Made by a program: the position numbers and the translations under genes
Part shown: positions 23,165-31,089 of the stretch, piece after piece
Position numbering within the stretch: position 1 is the first letter of the stretch
Layout of the letters: every line of letters begins with the position of its first letter
Notes under the pieces: model-generated
What the model was told of the DNA's origin: nothing
Databases searched by the model: none
What the model saw: only the letters and a program-made list of their open reading frames with translations
Assembly: GCA_964585245.1 (NCBI GenBank)
Contig: CAZPCV010000010.1
Span: 1 to 34,552, forward strand
From: CAZEDL01 sp964585245
GTDB taxonomy: Bacteria > Patescibacteriota > Patescibacteriia > Magasanikbacterales > GWA2-37-8
Direction: 5' to 3'
DNA length: 34,552 bases

Positions 23165-23914
23165 TTATTTCTTTTCTATCGTTACCGTTTTCACTACTAC
23201 CGGTGTTACTGGCGTCGACCCTTCTCCGGAGCGCCCGGCCTTCACCGGGGCAGTGGCAATTTTATCTACCGCTTCCATTCCCTTCACGACCCGACCAAAA
23301 ATAACATAGTTAGGCGGCAATGGGTAGTCGGCATGCATAATAAAGAATTGGCTGCCATTGGTATTTGGACCGGCATTCGCCATGGCGACCGTGCCGCGCG
23401 TATAGCTGCCGGTAAACGGCTCATCCGCAAAAGTGTACCCTGGGCCGCCGGTTCCATCGCCTCTAGGGTCGCCACCCTGGATCATGAAACCTTTGATTAC
23501 CCGATGAAAAATGGTGCCATCATAAAATTTATTCTTGGCCAACTCCATAAAATTACCGCTGGTTTTGGGAGTTTTGTCCGACAATTCAATTACGATATCC
23601 CCCTGTTCCGTATGCAAAGTAGCCAGCATTTTTTCTGAAGTTTTTACGGTAGTGTCCATAGGTTTAGTAGGATTAGATAAAGATGAAGTAGCAGGCGTGG
23701 TCGAATTATTTTGGCTGCCGTGCCCATAAGAATCTACGGCCTCCGATAGCGACAGTTTGGTCGCCGGGGGCGCGGTTCTTTTGTTTTGTGCCTCGGTCAA
23801 AGGATCAAAGTTAGTCTTGGTATACTGTTCGGGCCCCCAGGCACACCCAGGTAGCATTCCCACAGCCACGAGCAGAAGTAACAATCCGACATAATTTTGT
23901 CGTGCTATTTTCAT
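23165..23914 (-). CDS. Cyclophilin-type peptidyl-prolyl isomerase lipoprotein
   Basis: 249 aa. Lipoprotein signal peptide with lipobox LPGC (Cys24), a 70-residue Ser/Thr/Pro-rich tether, then a cyclophilin domain from about residue 96. The catalytic and cyclosporin-site residues are clear: FHRVIKGFMIQGGDP (active-site Arg), GTVAMANAGPNTNGSQFFI and YVIFGRVVKGMEAVD. It would isomerise proline bonds of exported proteins at the membrane surface. First gene after a convergent terminator; on the minus strand it follows the YgjP-like gene after a 70-nt space containing paired repeats. Confidence 0.93.
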   Translation of the reverse strand: MKIARQNYVGLLLLLVAVGMLPGCAWGPEQYTKTNFDPLTEAQNKRTAPPATKLSLSEAVDSYGHGSQNNSTTPATSSLSNPTKPMDTTVKTSEKMLATLHTEQGDIVIELSDKTPKTSGNFMELAKNKFYDGTIFHRVIKGFMIQGGDPRGDGTGGPGYTFADEPFTGSYTRGTVAMANAGPNTNGSQFFIMHADYPLPPNYVIFGRVVKGMEAVDKIATAPVKAGRSGEGSTPVTPVVVKTVTIEKK

Positions 23915-23954
23915 AGGGCAACAAATAAATTGTAAATCGTGTGATAAGTATAAA

Positions 23955-23973
23955 CCAGCTGTACCCAGCTGTA
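23955..23973. repeat. Two 9-bp direct repeats, one helical turn apart
   Basis: ccagctgta occurs at 23955-23963 and again at 23965-23973, a 10-bp period, with the palindrome CAGCTG in each. It lies 41-59 bp upstream of the cyclophilin start. Looks like an operator but could be chance. Confidence 0.4.
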
Positions 23974-23984
23974 AAGCTGCGAGT

Positions 23985-24557
23985 TTAGTTGGCCAAAGAC
24001 CATTTTTTGAGTTCTTTCGACCGCTCTTTATAGTCTGGAATCTGTTCGGCTACCCGCCGCCAAAACCGTTTTGAATGATTCATCTCTGCCAGATGGCACA
24101 GCTCATGCACAATTATTAAATCCACCAATCGCTCGGGTAGCGTAACAATTTTATAATTAAAATTTAAATTTCCTGTCTTGGAACAGCTTCCCCAGCGTGT
24201 TTTTTGGTTGCGGATAGTAACTTCGCCTACTTTAAAATTATACTGCTGATTAAAATGCGACAATTTTTGCAACACCAACCCACGCGCGGCCGTCTTACTT
24301 TCTAAAAAACGCTTTCTAGATTCCCGCTTATTTGCCGCTGGTAAGGGTGCCACCAACCGCAAACGTTGTATAGACTGTAATAGCCACTCAGCCTTAAATT
24401 GCAAAAATTTCTTTATCAAAACTGACGGCACACGCACCGGTACCGTTACCATCACGTTCCCACCCGGATGAACAGCCACTCGCAATCGCTTGGCCGTACT
24501 ACTTGTGCGCACGTAATATTCCACCCTTTCATTGCCCAAAGATATATATTCTGGCAT
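23985..24557 (-). CDS. YgjP/SprT-like zinc metallopeptidase (DUF45)
   Basis: 190 aa. The family's paired signatures are present: RWGSCSKTGNLNFNYKI (residues 121-137) and the zinc site VHELCHLAEMNHSKRFW with H151, E152, H155 and H161. The N-terminal half (RLRVAVHPGGNVMVTVP) also follows the family pattern. Members are widespread and their physiological substrates largely unknown; they are often near restriction-modification genes. It is separated by 5 nt from the DUF1761 gene upstream, so probably co-transcribed. No signal peptide, so cytoplasmic. Confidence 0.92.
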   Translation of the reverse strand: MPEYISLGNERVEYYVRTSSTAKRLRVAVHPGGNVMVTVPVRVPSVLIKKFLQFKAEWLLQSIQRLRLVAPLPAANKRESRKRFLESKTAARGLVLQKLSHFNQQYNFKVGEVTIRNQKTRWGSCSKTGNLNFNYKIVTLPERLVDLIIVHELCHLAEMNHSKRFWRRVAEQIPDYKERSKELKKWSLAN

Positions 24558-24562
24558 TCAAA

Positions 24563-24988
24563 TTAAACCCACAAAAATAATATCAAACCAAACGCCAGAT
24601 TAAGCACCAGTTGATAACCGGCGCTTAATAAAAATCGAGTCCAAGACTTTTTTTTCGATTCATTATTCCACATGGCATTGGCCGCGGTAATAGGCACTAC
24701 AAACCCACCCCACAGCATCAACATTAACTGAAGGGGTGTTTTTAACGATCCATCTCTAAACTCGTAAATAAATCCCGACGCCACAAAAGCCTGAAACAGC
24801 GTCAACAAAAACTGCAACAGGTACAACGGCCCAGCACGTTGTTGCATTTTTTTACGCTCGGCTGCATCCAGCGCATCAGCTCCGATCACTTCCATCCACT
24901 TCTTGCCAAACAACGGGCCATACCAAACAAAGCCCAATACCATCGAAAAAATGCCGCAGCCTAACACTGCCCAAAGATTTATACTCAT
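24563..24988 (-). CDS. DUF1761 membrane protein
   Basis: 141 aa with four hydrophobic segments (about 5-25, 55-75, 85-105, 120-140). The first contains the family signature VLGFVWYGPLFGKKWM. The function of DUF1761 proteins is not known. It lies 29 nt after the kinase-like gene and 5 nt before the YgjP-type gene on the same strand. Confidence 0.8.
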   Translation of the reverse strand: MSINLWAVLGCGIFSMVLGFVWYGPLFGKKWMEVIGADALDAAERKKMQQRAGPLYLLQFLLTLFQAFVASGFIYEFRDGSLKTPLQLMLMLWGGFVVPITAANAMWNNESKKKSWTRFLLSAGYQLVLNLAFGLILFLWV

Positions 24989-25017
24989 AAAACAATACTT
25001 AATAAGAATTAAAATAA

Positions 25018-26256
25018 TTACACTTCATTTTTTAATTGTTCTTGAAACCGCCGCACGTCTTGCACCACATCTGCTATAGCGGGGCGACTATTAGGAGAAT
25101 AGCTGCACAATTTTTGGATATACCCCAGCAATTCTATAACGTTCGTTTTACTTTTATCAACGCCTTTAAGACCAGGGTAGTTTGCCATCACCTCCGAAAA
25201 ATAATTGCGCAGTCTTTCAGGTGTAGTGCACCGATAATCAAAGTTGTCCCTTTCCTTCTGTCTGGCAGAAGGAAACAAGGTGTCGAATAGTGACAGCCCT
25301 AGTTGGAACACCATTTGTTCCGATCCTACAGTCGTCTCGGTCATTCTAGTTTGTAATTCCGGAATAAAATAGGGCAGAGTCCCCTCCACTTCGCCAGCCT
25401 TCAATTTTTCACCCTTTTTTACCATTTTATCATAATCAAAAAGAAAGCCTTCTTTTATCTTTTTTTCTTCAGAAAATCGCACGCCGATATTGGCCGGCAC
25501 AATATCCAACAAAACTAAGCCGCGCTCATCCAAATGTTCCAAACCCTCGGCCGTGGTTGCAAACACCTGCAATGCCTCCGTCAAAGACCCCACTGTACCG
25601 TTTTGGTACAGTGTTTCTAATTGTTCTGCGAACGGCGAAATAACGGCCATTTTTTCTTGAGGCAACGGGATAAACTCGGTCGGCCTAAGCGCGGGGTGTG
25701 GTGGTGCCTCGTTAAAAATCTTCATGGCCTCCTCATGTTTTCGCTTAAATCTTGCATTACCCTCAGAATAAACTTTTACCACTTCAGATTTGCCCGACGG
25801 AGTTTGCGCTCGTTGGGCTGCTCCTCTTTCAAAAACCCCCGGTATCAACGTTTCGCGGATCATTTTAAAATCTTCGCGGGTAAAACTAGGGAATTCTTTT
25901 TCTAGAGCCCAGATAATTTTTGCAAAAAACCTGTCTTCAATGCGCTTCCACTCATTTTCGTACAAATCCTCGGCATCCCCTTTTGCTTCTTTAGCATCGG
26001 TCATCTCATACTCATCACTCAAAAGATGGGACGCTTGATTTACAAAAGCATCCTTTTTAATTATGCGCTGTAGTATTACTACCAAACGCTCTGGGGTTTT
26101 TTCTAAATCGCCCACTTCGTTTTTTATCATTTCTATCACCTCGGCTGCCCCCGCATCAATTTCTGTTTCTGCCACCTTATCTTTATACAAAAACGCATTT
26201 TTTAAACTATTTCCTTTGCTAGTTGTTCGATTTATAAATACACCTGCTTTTTCCAT
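25018..26256 (-). CDS. Divergent Ser/Thr protein kinase-like protein
   Basis: 412 aa. Residues 1-150 are a charged helical region I do not recognise. Residues 155-408 read as a protein kinase: beta-3 Lys in SEVVKVY (K161), catalytic loop VLLDIVPANIGVRF (D251 and N256, with HRD changed to LLD), DFG equivalent FLFDYDKM (D274), activation segment GTLPYFIPEL (292-301), helix F region FQLGLSLFDTLF and subdomain XI Arg in NSRPAIADVV (R391). No Gly-rich loop is evident. Core Lys/Asp/Asn/Asp are kept, so it may be active, though the missing HRD His-Arg and Gly loop leave a pseudokinase possible. No membrane anchor or PASTA domains. Confidence 0.7.
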   Translation of the reverse strand: MEKAGVFINRTTSKGNSLKNAFLYKDKVAETEIDAGAAEVIEMIKNEVGDLEKTPERLVVILQRIIKKDAFVNQASHLLSDEYEMTDAKEAKGDAEDLYENEWKRIEDRFFAKIIWALEKEFPSFTREDFKMIRETLIPGVFERGAAQRAQTPSGKSEVVKVYSEGNARFKRKHEEAMKIFNEAPPHPALRPTEFIPLPQEKMAVISPFAEQLETLYQNGTVGSLTEALQVFATTAEGLEHLDERGLVLLDIVPANIGVRFSEEKKIKEGFLFDYDKMVKKGEKLKAGEVEGTLPYFIPELQTRMTETTVGSEQMVFQLGLSLFDTLFPSARQKERDNFDYRCTTPERLRNYFSEVMANYPGLKGVDKSKTNVIELLGYIQKLCSYSPNSRPAIADVVQDVRRFQEQLKNEV

Positions 26257-26265
26257 ATCAAAAAA

Positions 26266-27432
26266 TTAACGAGCCGGAACACATACTTTTTGTGTAATGC
26301 CAGGCGGCATATCACAATACCCGTTACGCTTTCCTTGTGGAGTGGTAATCGTGCAGGCAGTGCCAGTGTTTTTGTTCTTGCAGGCATCGTAGGCTTCTTG
26401 AGGGGGCTCGCCATTCGCAGCGGTAGGCCGCGTATTTTCTGACTGATTAGCCATACCGCCATTACCCATTACCATAAGGCTTACCGGTTTGCCACGAAAA
26501 CATCCGGCAGAGTACGGGAAATCCCGTGTCATCACATAATGATACGTATTTTTCTTTTTTCCGTCTACTACTACTTCGCTCACGATACCATGACATTCAT
26601 CCAAATCTTCGGTGGTGAGATATTTATCCTTGGCCACCATCGCTCCGGTAATCGGGAAGCCATCAAGCGCGTAGCCAAGCACGGTCGAGACGCCAACATC
26701 CTTAAAACAAGAGCTAAGGCTATGATAATGATACTGCCCCGATCCTTGCGGATGGCCATCGCAGCTATCTTGCAATTCATGCGCAGGCGCATCGCGCAGC
26801 CCCGCATCAAACGCATTGAAAAGCGGCACCCCCGTGAGCATGATGCCCACCTCGCCGCCCATACAATATGGCGTTTTGGAATAGGTCGGATTACTGGGCA
26901 GTTGTTTGTTCAACGTTTGGGCCGAGATTGTATTCGGATTCGCATCATAGGCGCTGGCGGGATCATTTTTTGCCACCGGGAACACACCGGTCGTGTGATT
27001 AATGGGGAGACCATTCCCCGTAAGGGTGCGCGTCGCGTTCGCGACTACGTTTTTAAAAGCTGCTTGTGCCCACTTTACACTGCCCGTACTCGACACCTTT
27101 TTCAAAAAATTCCAGCTCTTACCCTGAATCCACGGGCCGTTCACTGCCGAGCCCGGATTATCTTTGTGGACATTACACAAATAAACATACCCTTTTTTAG
27201 CGCCAGTTGTTTGGTATTTATCGTCTCCAAGCGGGACCGTGCCCGTAGCATATTTATTATCCGCTAATGCCAATACTTCTTTGTTAGACAACGCTTTTGG
27301 CATTACCCCGGCTTCGGTACTCGTGGCCGCTTCGGCGTCTAGCGTGTCCATCGTAGGAAAATAATAATACCCCGCCACACCCCCGGCGACTATCGCCACA
27401 CTCGCCACCGCTATCAAAGGCCATTTTTTCAT
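26266..27432 (-). CDS. YHYH-domain exported protein
   Basis: 388 aa. An N-terminal membrane anchor or signal peptide (WPLIAVASVAIVAGGVAGYYY) is followed by an extracytoplasmic YHYH domain: GQYHYHSLSSCF, LGYALDGFPITGAM, DECHGIV, YHYVMTRDFPYSAGCFRG. Several Cys pairs occur (for example PYCMGG, DSCDGHP). The last 50 residues form a Cys-containing tail (ACKNKNTGTACTI, NGYCDMPPG, KVCVPAR). The YHYH family is of uncertain function; its His/Tyr/Cys motifs suggest metal binding. I chose the ATG at 27432 because the signal begins right there; the frame extends to 27477. It stands alone with weak promoter-like sequence upstream. Confidence 0.85.
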   Translation of the reverse strand: MKKWPLIAVASVAIVAGGVAGYYYFPTMDTLDAEAATSTEAGVMPKALSNKEVLALADNKYATGTVPLGDDKYQTTGAKKGYVYLCNVHKDNPGSAVNGPWIQGKSWNFLKKVSSTGSVKWAQAAFKNVVANATRTLTGNGLPINHTTGVFPVAKNDPASAYDANPNTISAQTLNKQLPSNPTYSKTPYCMGGEVGIMLTGVPLFNAFDAGLRDAPAHELQDSCDGHPQGSGQYHYHSLSSCFKDVGVSTVLGYALDGFPITGAMVAKDKYLTTEDLDECHGIVSEVVVDGKKKNTYHYVMTRDFPYSAGCFRGKPVSLMVMGNGGMANQSENTRPTAANGEPPQEAYDACKNKNTGTACTITTPQGKRNGYCDMPPGITQKVCVPAR

Positions 27433-27501
27433 AGTAATTTTGGTACAACATTTTAAAAATTTAAAATACTCTAACACACCCCTGTCTTCTCTACAATTAA
27501 T

Positions 27502-27840
27502 TTAAACTTTTTTTATTTTTTTCTTTCGCAGCGGCGCAGGCAGATGCTCGGCTGTGACGCGCACCACTTGCCCCAGCCAATCCGCGTCTTCGATCTGCTC
27601 CGGAGCAATTTGAAACGAAGGTTTGGCCCCCGGATACGCGCACCCGGTTTTTTGATTTTTGCCCATCATAGCGTGGCCCGGTTCGGTAATTTTAATAAAT
27701 AACGTATCATCACAAATCAACCCTACTACTTTGCCTGCAAAATACAGCGCATACTCGCCGAACATTTTCCGTGCCCGCACATCGCCCAGCGGCGCCAGCT
27801 GGTCGAGGATAACATCAACGGTTGATTGCTTGGTGGCCAT
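27502..27840 (-). CDS. TfoX/Sxy N-terminal domain protein
   Basis: 112 aa matching only the N-terminal domain of TfoX: VRARKMFGEYALYFAGKVVGLI, DDTLFIKI, then a short variable C-terminal part (KPSFQIAPEQIEDADWL). Full TfoX regulates competence with CRP in Gammaproteobacteria; stand-alone N-domains are common in other bacteria and their role is unknown. I chose the ATG at 27840, since the longer frame overlaps the Nudix gene upstream. It follows that gene by 4 nt. Confidence 0.85.
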   Translation of the reverse strand: MATKQSTVDVILDQLAPLGDVRARKMFGEYALYFAGKVVGLICDDTLFIKITEPGHAMMGKNQKTGCAYPGAKPSFQIAPEQIEDADWLGQVVRVTAEHLPAPLRKKKIKKV

Positions 27841-27844
27841 AAAT

Positions 27845-28279
27845 TTATGAATTAGGTTCAATTTCACTCGTCCAAAACCTGTTCTTGTCTGCCCACCACG
27901 CCAGCACGGCTTGTTTTAAGGTAAGGGGGAATACCTTAAGCGCACTTAATTCATCTTTTTTAACCCAGGTAAACTCTAGGTGCTTTTCCTGACTATGCAC
28001 TTCTCCATCCAGAATAGTGGCGGCAAACACTACATTCATTTCGTGGTGCTCGGTATCCTTAACCGTATAGTAGTTTTCGCTCAGGCCGATACACTCCCCT
28101 ACCACCGCTTCTAGGCCCAGCTCTTCGCGCAGTTCTCGCTGCACCGCCGCGGCCGCGCCTTCGCCCCATTCTATGTGGCCGCCGGGGAAAAAATAATTCT
28201 CTTTGCCCACGCCACGGCAGACCAAAATCCTATCATCTTTGGTAATCACCGCCCGCGCAATTAATTCAAATCCTGGCAT
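27845..28279 (-). CDS. Nudix hydrolase with canonical box
   Basis: 144 aa with a textbook Nudix box: G-HIEWG-E-GAAAAVQ-RELREELGL (G x5 E x7 REUxEExGU). The surrounding strands (ARAVITKDDRILVCRG, YFFPGGH, HHEMNVVFAATI) resemble MutT-type enzymes that hydrolyse nucleoside triphosphates or related compounds. The substrate is not predictable. It lies 24 nt after the Fic gene and 4 nt before the TfoX-N gene. Confidence 0.9.
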   Translation of the reverse strand: MPGFELIARAVITKDDRILVCRGVGKENYFFPGGHIEWGEGAAAAVQRELREELGLEAVVGECIGLSENYYTVKDTEHHEMNVVFAATILDGEVHSQEKHLEFTWVKKDELSALKVFPLTLKQAVLAWWADKNRFWTSEIEPNS

Positions 28280-28303
28280 AACAAAATGTATACGTAAAAA
28301 ATT

Positions 28304-29191
28304 CTACGGAGTTTGTTGCGGCACGCCGATTTTCCAAAACCCCTTTTCCAAAAAGGCTTCAATCGTTTGCCGATTAGCTTTATTTAGTAAATTTGAATGC
28401 GATTCTTTGTGTAATTTCGCAAATTCCGCCAGCGTGATAATTTTTTTACCTTCCAAATACGCCAGCCGTTTATGGTAACTGTTGGTCAGCGCCCGGCCGA
28501 CTATTTCTTCCATAATGGTCGTGCCGCCCTGAATATTAAATTCTTTGAAGGCTTCGTAATACTGTTTGCGTTCGATAAATTTAATATTGATCGGCACAAA
28601 ACCTTCGCGGATCAATAAATAATTATTAATCACCCGCCCGATCCGGCCATTGCCATCGACAAACGGATGCGCAAATTCAAATGCCAGATGCAGGCGCGCA
28701 ATGCGTTTGATAATATGGTCGTCATTACTAGATTGATACTCGATCAACATTTTTTCGAGCCTCTCTACCACCTCCGTGGGCGGCGGCGCGATATGACTGC
28801 CGACGCGCACATACTCATTGTCTCGGCGAAACCGCCCCGCGATGCTGTCGCGGATATTGCTGATGAGCATCTGGTGGAGCGACAAAATTATGTCTAGCGT
28901 CAGTTCGCTGGCTTTGGCTTTGGTATCCACATACGACACCACGCGCGCCAAATTTTTGGCTTCGAATAATTCGCGTGTATTGATGTAGCGATCCAAATCA
29001 ATTTGCAGTAATATTTTCTCGGTTTCCTCAAGCGTCAGTGTGTTATTTTCAATCGCATTCGAATTATATACCTGCTCGGCCACCTCGGCTTCGCTGATAA
29101 GCCGAAGCAGCGCCTCTTTGCCCAGAGCCGCGCGGTAATATCGTTCCCGTAATTCCTGTATTTTGCTGTATACCGTAAGCACTTTTACCAT
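28304..29191 (-). CDS. Fic-family AMPylase with N-terminal inhibitory motif and C-terminal HTH
   Basis: 295 aa. The Fic active site HPFVDGNGRIGR (residues 175-186) is intact, so it can be expected to transfer AMP to a target hydroxyl. The inhibitory motif (S/T)xxxE(G/N) appears as SNAIEN (44-49) N-terminal to the core, typical of class II Fic proteins. E48 would hold the enzyme off. Residues 251-289 (ITLAEFAKLHKESHS... to FWKIG) resemble an excisionase/MerR-like HTH, which suggests DNA binding. The upstream region has a consensus promoter with three copies of a TTCACGTTT site over it, fitting autorepression. No antitoxin gene is adjacent. Confidence 0.92.
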   Translation of the reverse strand: MVKVLTVYSKIQELRERYYRAALGKEALLRLISEAEVAEQVYNSNAIENNTLTLEETEKILLQIDLDRYINTRELFEAKNLARVVSYVDTKAKASELTLDIILSLHQMLISNIRDSIAGRFRRDNEYVRVGSHIAPPPTEVVERLEKMLIEYQSSNDDHIIKRIARLHLAFEFAHPFVDGNGRIGRVINNYLLIREGFVPINIKFIERKQYYEAFKEFNIQGGTTIMEEIVGRALTNSYHKRLAYLEGKKIITLAEFAKLHKESHSNLLNKANRQTIEAFLEKGFWKIGVPQQTP

Positions 29192-29199
29192 ACCACCCT

Positions 29200-29228
29200 A
29201 GTATACACTATATTCACGTTTTTGTCAA
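29200..29228 (-). promoter_or_regulatory. Consensus sigma-70 promoter of fic, leaderless
   Basis: The minus strand reads TTGACA (29223-29228), a 17-bp spacer, then TATACT (29200-29205). The ATG follows 8 nt after the -10, so transcription should start within about 2 nt of the start codon. Confidence 0.85.
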
Positions 29229-29274
29229 TATAAACGTGAAAATGTATAAAAAATGGCGGTATATTCACGTTTTA
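29210..29274. repeat. Three TTCACGTTT operator-like sites at the fic promoter
   Basis: atattcacgttttt begins at 29210 (inside the -35/-10 spacer). The inverted copy aaacgtgaa is at 29232-29240, just upstream of the -35. atattcacgtttt begins at 29261. Sites 1 and 2 form a 9-bp inverted repeat around the -35, and sites 1 and 3 are direct repeats 51 bp apart. The position over the promoter suggests repression, probably by the Fic protein's own HTH. Confidence 0.65.
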
Positions 29275-29287
29275 GAGCCCAAAAAGA

Positions 29288-29743
29288 TTACTTTTTCTTG
29301 GATTTTTTCGTCGCTTTGGTGGCATTGTCTGCTACCAACCCTGGCGATTTCTCGGCCTCTTTTATCACCTGCGCCAACATCGTTAGGTTTAGATCTTCGA
29401 TTTTTTTAAACCGTATACAGCTCTTCCCCACCGTTACCTTGCCCAGCTCGTGCTTATGTTTTTCGGCCACATATTTCCCGGCTTCGATAGCGCAGACATA
29501 TAAACTAATATAATTTTTCTGGCTGGCCAGGGCAATCAGCGGCCAATCGATAACCTCTTTTTTGTAATTTTTGTATTTGAAACTGCCATATCCCAGCATG
29601 TTGTACGCAAATATGGGCTGGAGCTTGGGTGCGGTTTTCTTGATAAATCCATCCAAAAATTCTATCGCAGAGCGGCGCTCGGGCGGGAGCTCGGCGATAT
29701 ATCCCTGAATAGAGGTGGCTTTTACCGGTTTGAACATGTTCAT
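29288..29743 (-). CDS. DUF1801 protein (YdhG-like), copy 2
   Basis: 151 aa. The DUF1801 pattern is clear: YIAELPPERRSAIEFL, FAYNMLGYGSFKYK and ALASQKNYISLYV. The fold is frataxin-like in related proteins, and the biochemical role is unknown. The C-terminus is Lys-rich (ATKKSKKK). It follows the other DUF1801 gene by 3 nt, as a diverged paralogue, and ends 14 bp before the third fic operator-like site. Confidence 0.85.
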   Translation of the reverse strand: MNMFKPVKATSIQGYIAELPPERRSAIEFLDGFIKKTAPKLQPIFAYNMLGYGSFKYKNYKKEVIDWPLIALASQKNYISLYVCAIEAGKYVAEKHKHELGKVTVGKSCIRFKKIEDLNLTMLAQVIKEAEKSPGLVADNATKATKKSKKK

Positions 29744-29746
29744 AGG

Positions 29747-30127
29747 TTATTTCTTTTTACTTGCCGCGGTAGTAATTTGGTTTACCCTAAATTTGACCAT
29801 TCTTTTTATAGTGCCAATGGGCATGGGCCCCTCAAGTGGAAACTGCACCGATCCTTTGGCCTGTTTAAAACCAGTTAATTCTTTTTGAAAAAAGCTGATC
29901 GCCGCGGGTGTGGGGTAAAACCCGATATGATGTTTGAAAGCAGCGAAATGTACCAAATTGCGCCCACCCAGCTTGAAGGTGGGTATGCCGTAATTTATCG
30001 TCTCGGTGGCAGTGGGCGCGCACGAAGCGATCGCTTGGCGCACGCTCGCGAGCAGTCGCCGCACCGGTGGCGGGAAGAGCGCAATATATTCGGTGATAGT
30101 GCGGTAGCGTTGATTGGCCTTGGGCAT
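29747..30127 (-). CDS. DUF1801 protein (YdhG-like), copy 1
   Basis: 126 aa. Matches DUF1801: EYIALFPPPVRRLLASVRQ, ETINYGIPTFKLGGRNLVHFAAFKHHIGFYP and the segment KGSVQFPLEGPMP. Members have been suggested to be iron-binding chaperones, which is not established. The C-terminus is basic (ASKKK). It is 3 nt from the DUF1697 gene upstream and 3 nt from the second DUF1801 gene. Confidence 0.87.
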   Translation of the reverse strand: MPKANQRYRTITEYIALFPPPVRRLLASVRQAIASCAPTATETINYGIPTFKLGGRNLVHFAAFKHHIGFYPTPAAISFFQKELTGFKQAKGSVQFPLEGPMPIGTIKRMVKFRVNQITTAASKKK

Positions 30128-30130
30128 ATA

Positions 30131-30679
30131 TTATACATCACTCATTAAATTCAATAGCTTGGTAGTAGTGTTCCAATTACGGATAGTCATAGATTGGTAG
30201 GCAGGGGTCCCCACAATTTTACTAAGCCGGCTTTTGGTACGTAGCGCGCTCAGGCGGGCGGAATAAATCACGCCCTTCCCTGGCCAGATAGTATCTACCC
30301 CTTCTTTGGGATTAAACACCTTCATCGCCTCTTTCGCTGTAATATCGATTAAAAAAATCACGTCGCTGTGATACTTCTGCGGCTCGTCGCCAAAATCTTT
30401 GGGCTTATTATCAATTACAGCCTTTAACTGGGCACGGGTCAATACTAATACTTTAACCAGTTTACTATCGAGCTTAAAATGTTTGGGCAGAGCAGCTTCG
30501 ATCTCGGCTTTTATCTTATCGGAGCTTTTGCTCGATTTCAACAATACGTTGCCGCTAGCGATATAGGTAGAAACATCGCTAAACCCCAACTCTGTCAGGC
30601 ATTTTCGTAGCCCAGCCATCGGCAATTTGTTTTTGCCACCAACATTGATCCCGCGGATGAGGATAAGGTAGGGTTTCAT
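30131..30679 (-). CDS. DUF1697 protein
   Basis: 182 aa. The signature start YLILIRGINVGGKNKLPMAGLR is followed by LGFSDVSTYIASGNVLL and the middle VIFLIDI; all are typical of DUF1697, whose function is unknown. Its ATG overlaps the stop of the upstream gene by 4 nt, so translation is coupled. Confidence 0.9.
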   Translation of the reverse strand: MKPYLILIRGINVGGKNKLPMAGLRKCLTELGFSDVSTYIASGNVLLKSSKSSDKIKAEIEAALPKHFKLDSKLVKVLVLTRAQLKAVIDNKPKDFGDEPQKYHSDVIFLIDITAKEAMKVFNPKEGVDTIWPGKGVIYSARLSALRTKSRLSKIVGTPAYQSMTIRNWNTTTKLLNLMSDV

Positions 30680-30990
30680 TTTTTTTCTTTTTTAGAACGT
30701 TTGCTTAATACCCACTGCACGGATTTACTTATGGCCTTATCTTCGCGATGGATACATCCAATCCAGCAGCATGGTCGGCGCTTGCCTTCTTTGAGTTGTG
30801 AAACCACGCGTTCGACATGTTCTTGTCGTGTCTGTGGTTGCTTCACAAAGGTGGTCCAACAAATCCACTCGTTGCGGGCGAGCGGGGTGAGGCTCTGCCA
30901 TTTCTCTAGGGCCAGCTTGTCGGCGACCAGGGCCTTACGCAGGTCAGCGGGGAGGGCGTGCACGGTGCCGGAAGAGACAGCTTGGTTCAT
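30676..30990 (-). CDS. YdeI/OmdA-like small protein
   Basis: 104 aa. LPADLRKALVADKLALEKWQSLTPLARNEW-type start and KQPQTRQEHVERVVSQLKEGKR match the C-terminal YdeI/OmpD-associated (bacteriocin-protection) domain. In this family the pattern PxdLxxAL...WI..AK...TR..RI is conserved. Function is uncertain. It is probably the first gene of the small-DUF group, with a weak TATATT -10-like element upstream. Confidence 0.75.
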   Translation of the reverse strand: MNQAVSSGTVHALPADLRKALVADKLALEKWQSLTPLARNEWICWTTFVKQPQTRQEHVERVVSQLKEGKRRPCCWIGCIHREDKAISKSVQWVLSKRSKKEKK

Positions 30991-31089
30991 AAAAAATGAG
31001 GAGGTGAATATAGTTAGAACTTTTCCTTTTCTTGAGGCGATTTTTTCAGTAACTTATCTCGCCACAAGACAACGACACTTAAATTTGCC

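Noticed and set aside
26539..27267. A 242-codon open frame on the plus strand.
   Set aside because: Antisense to the YHYH protein gene and without recognisable features.
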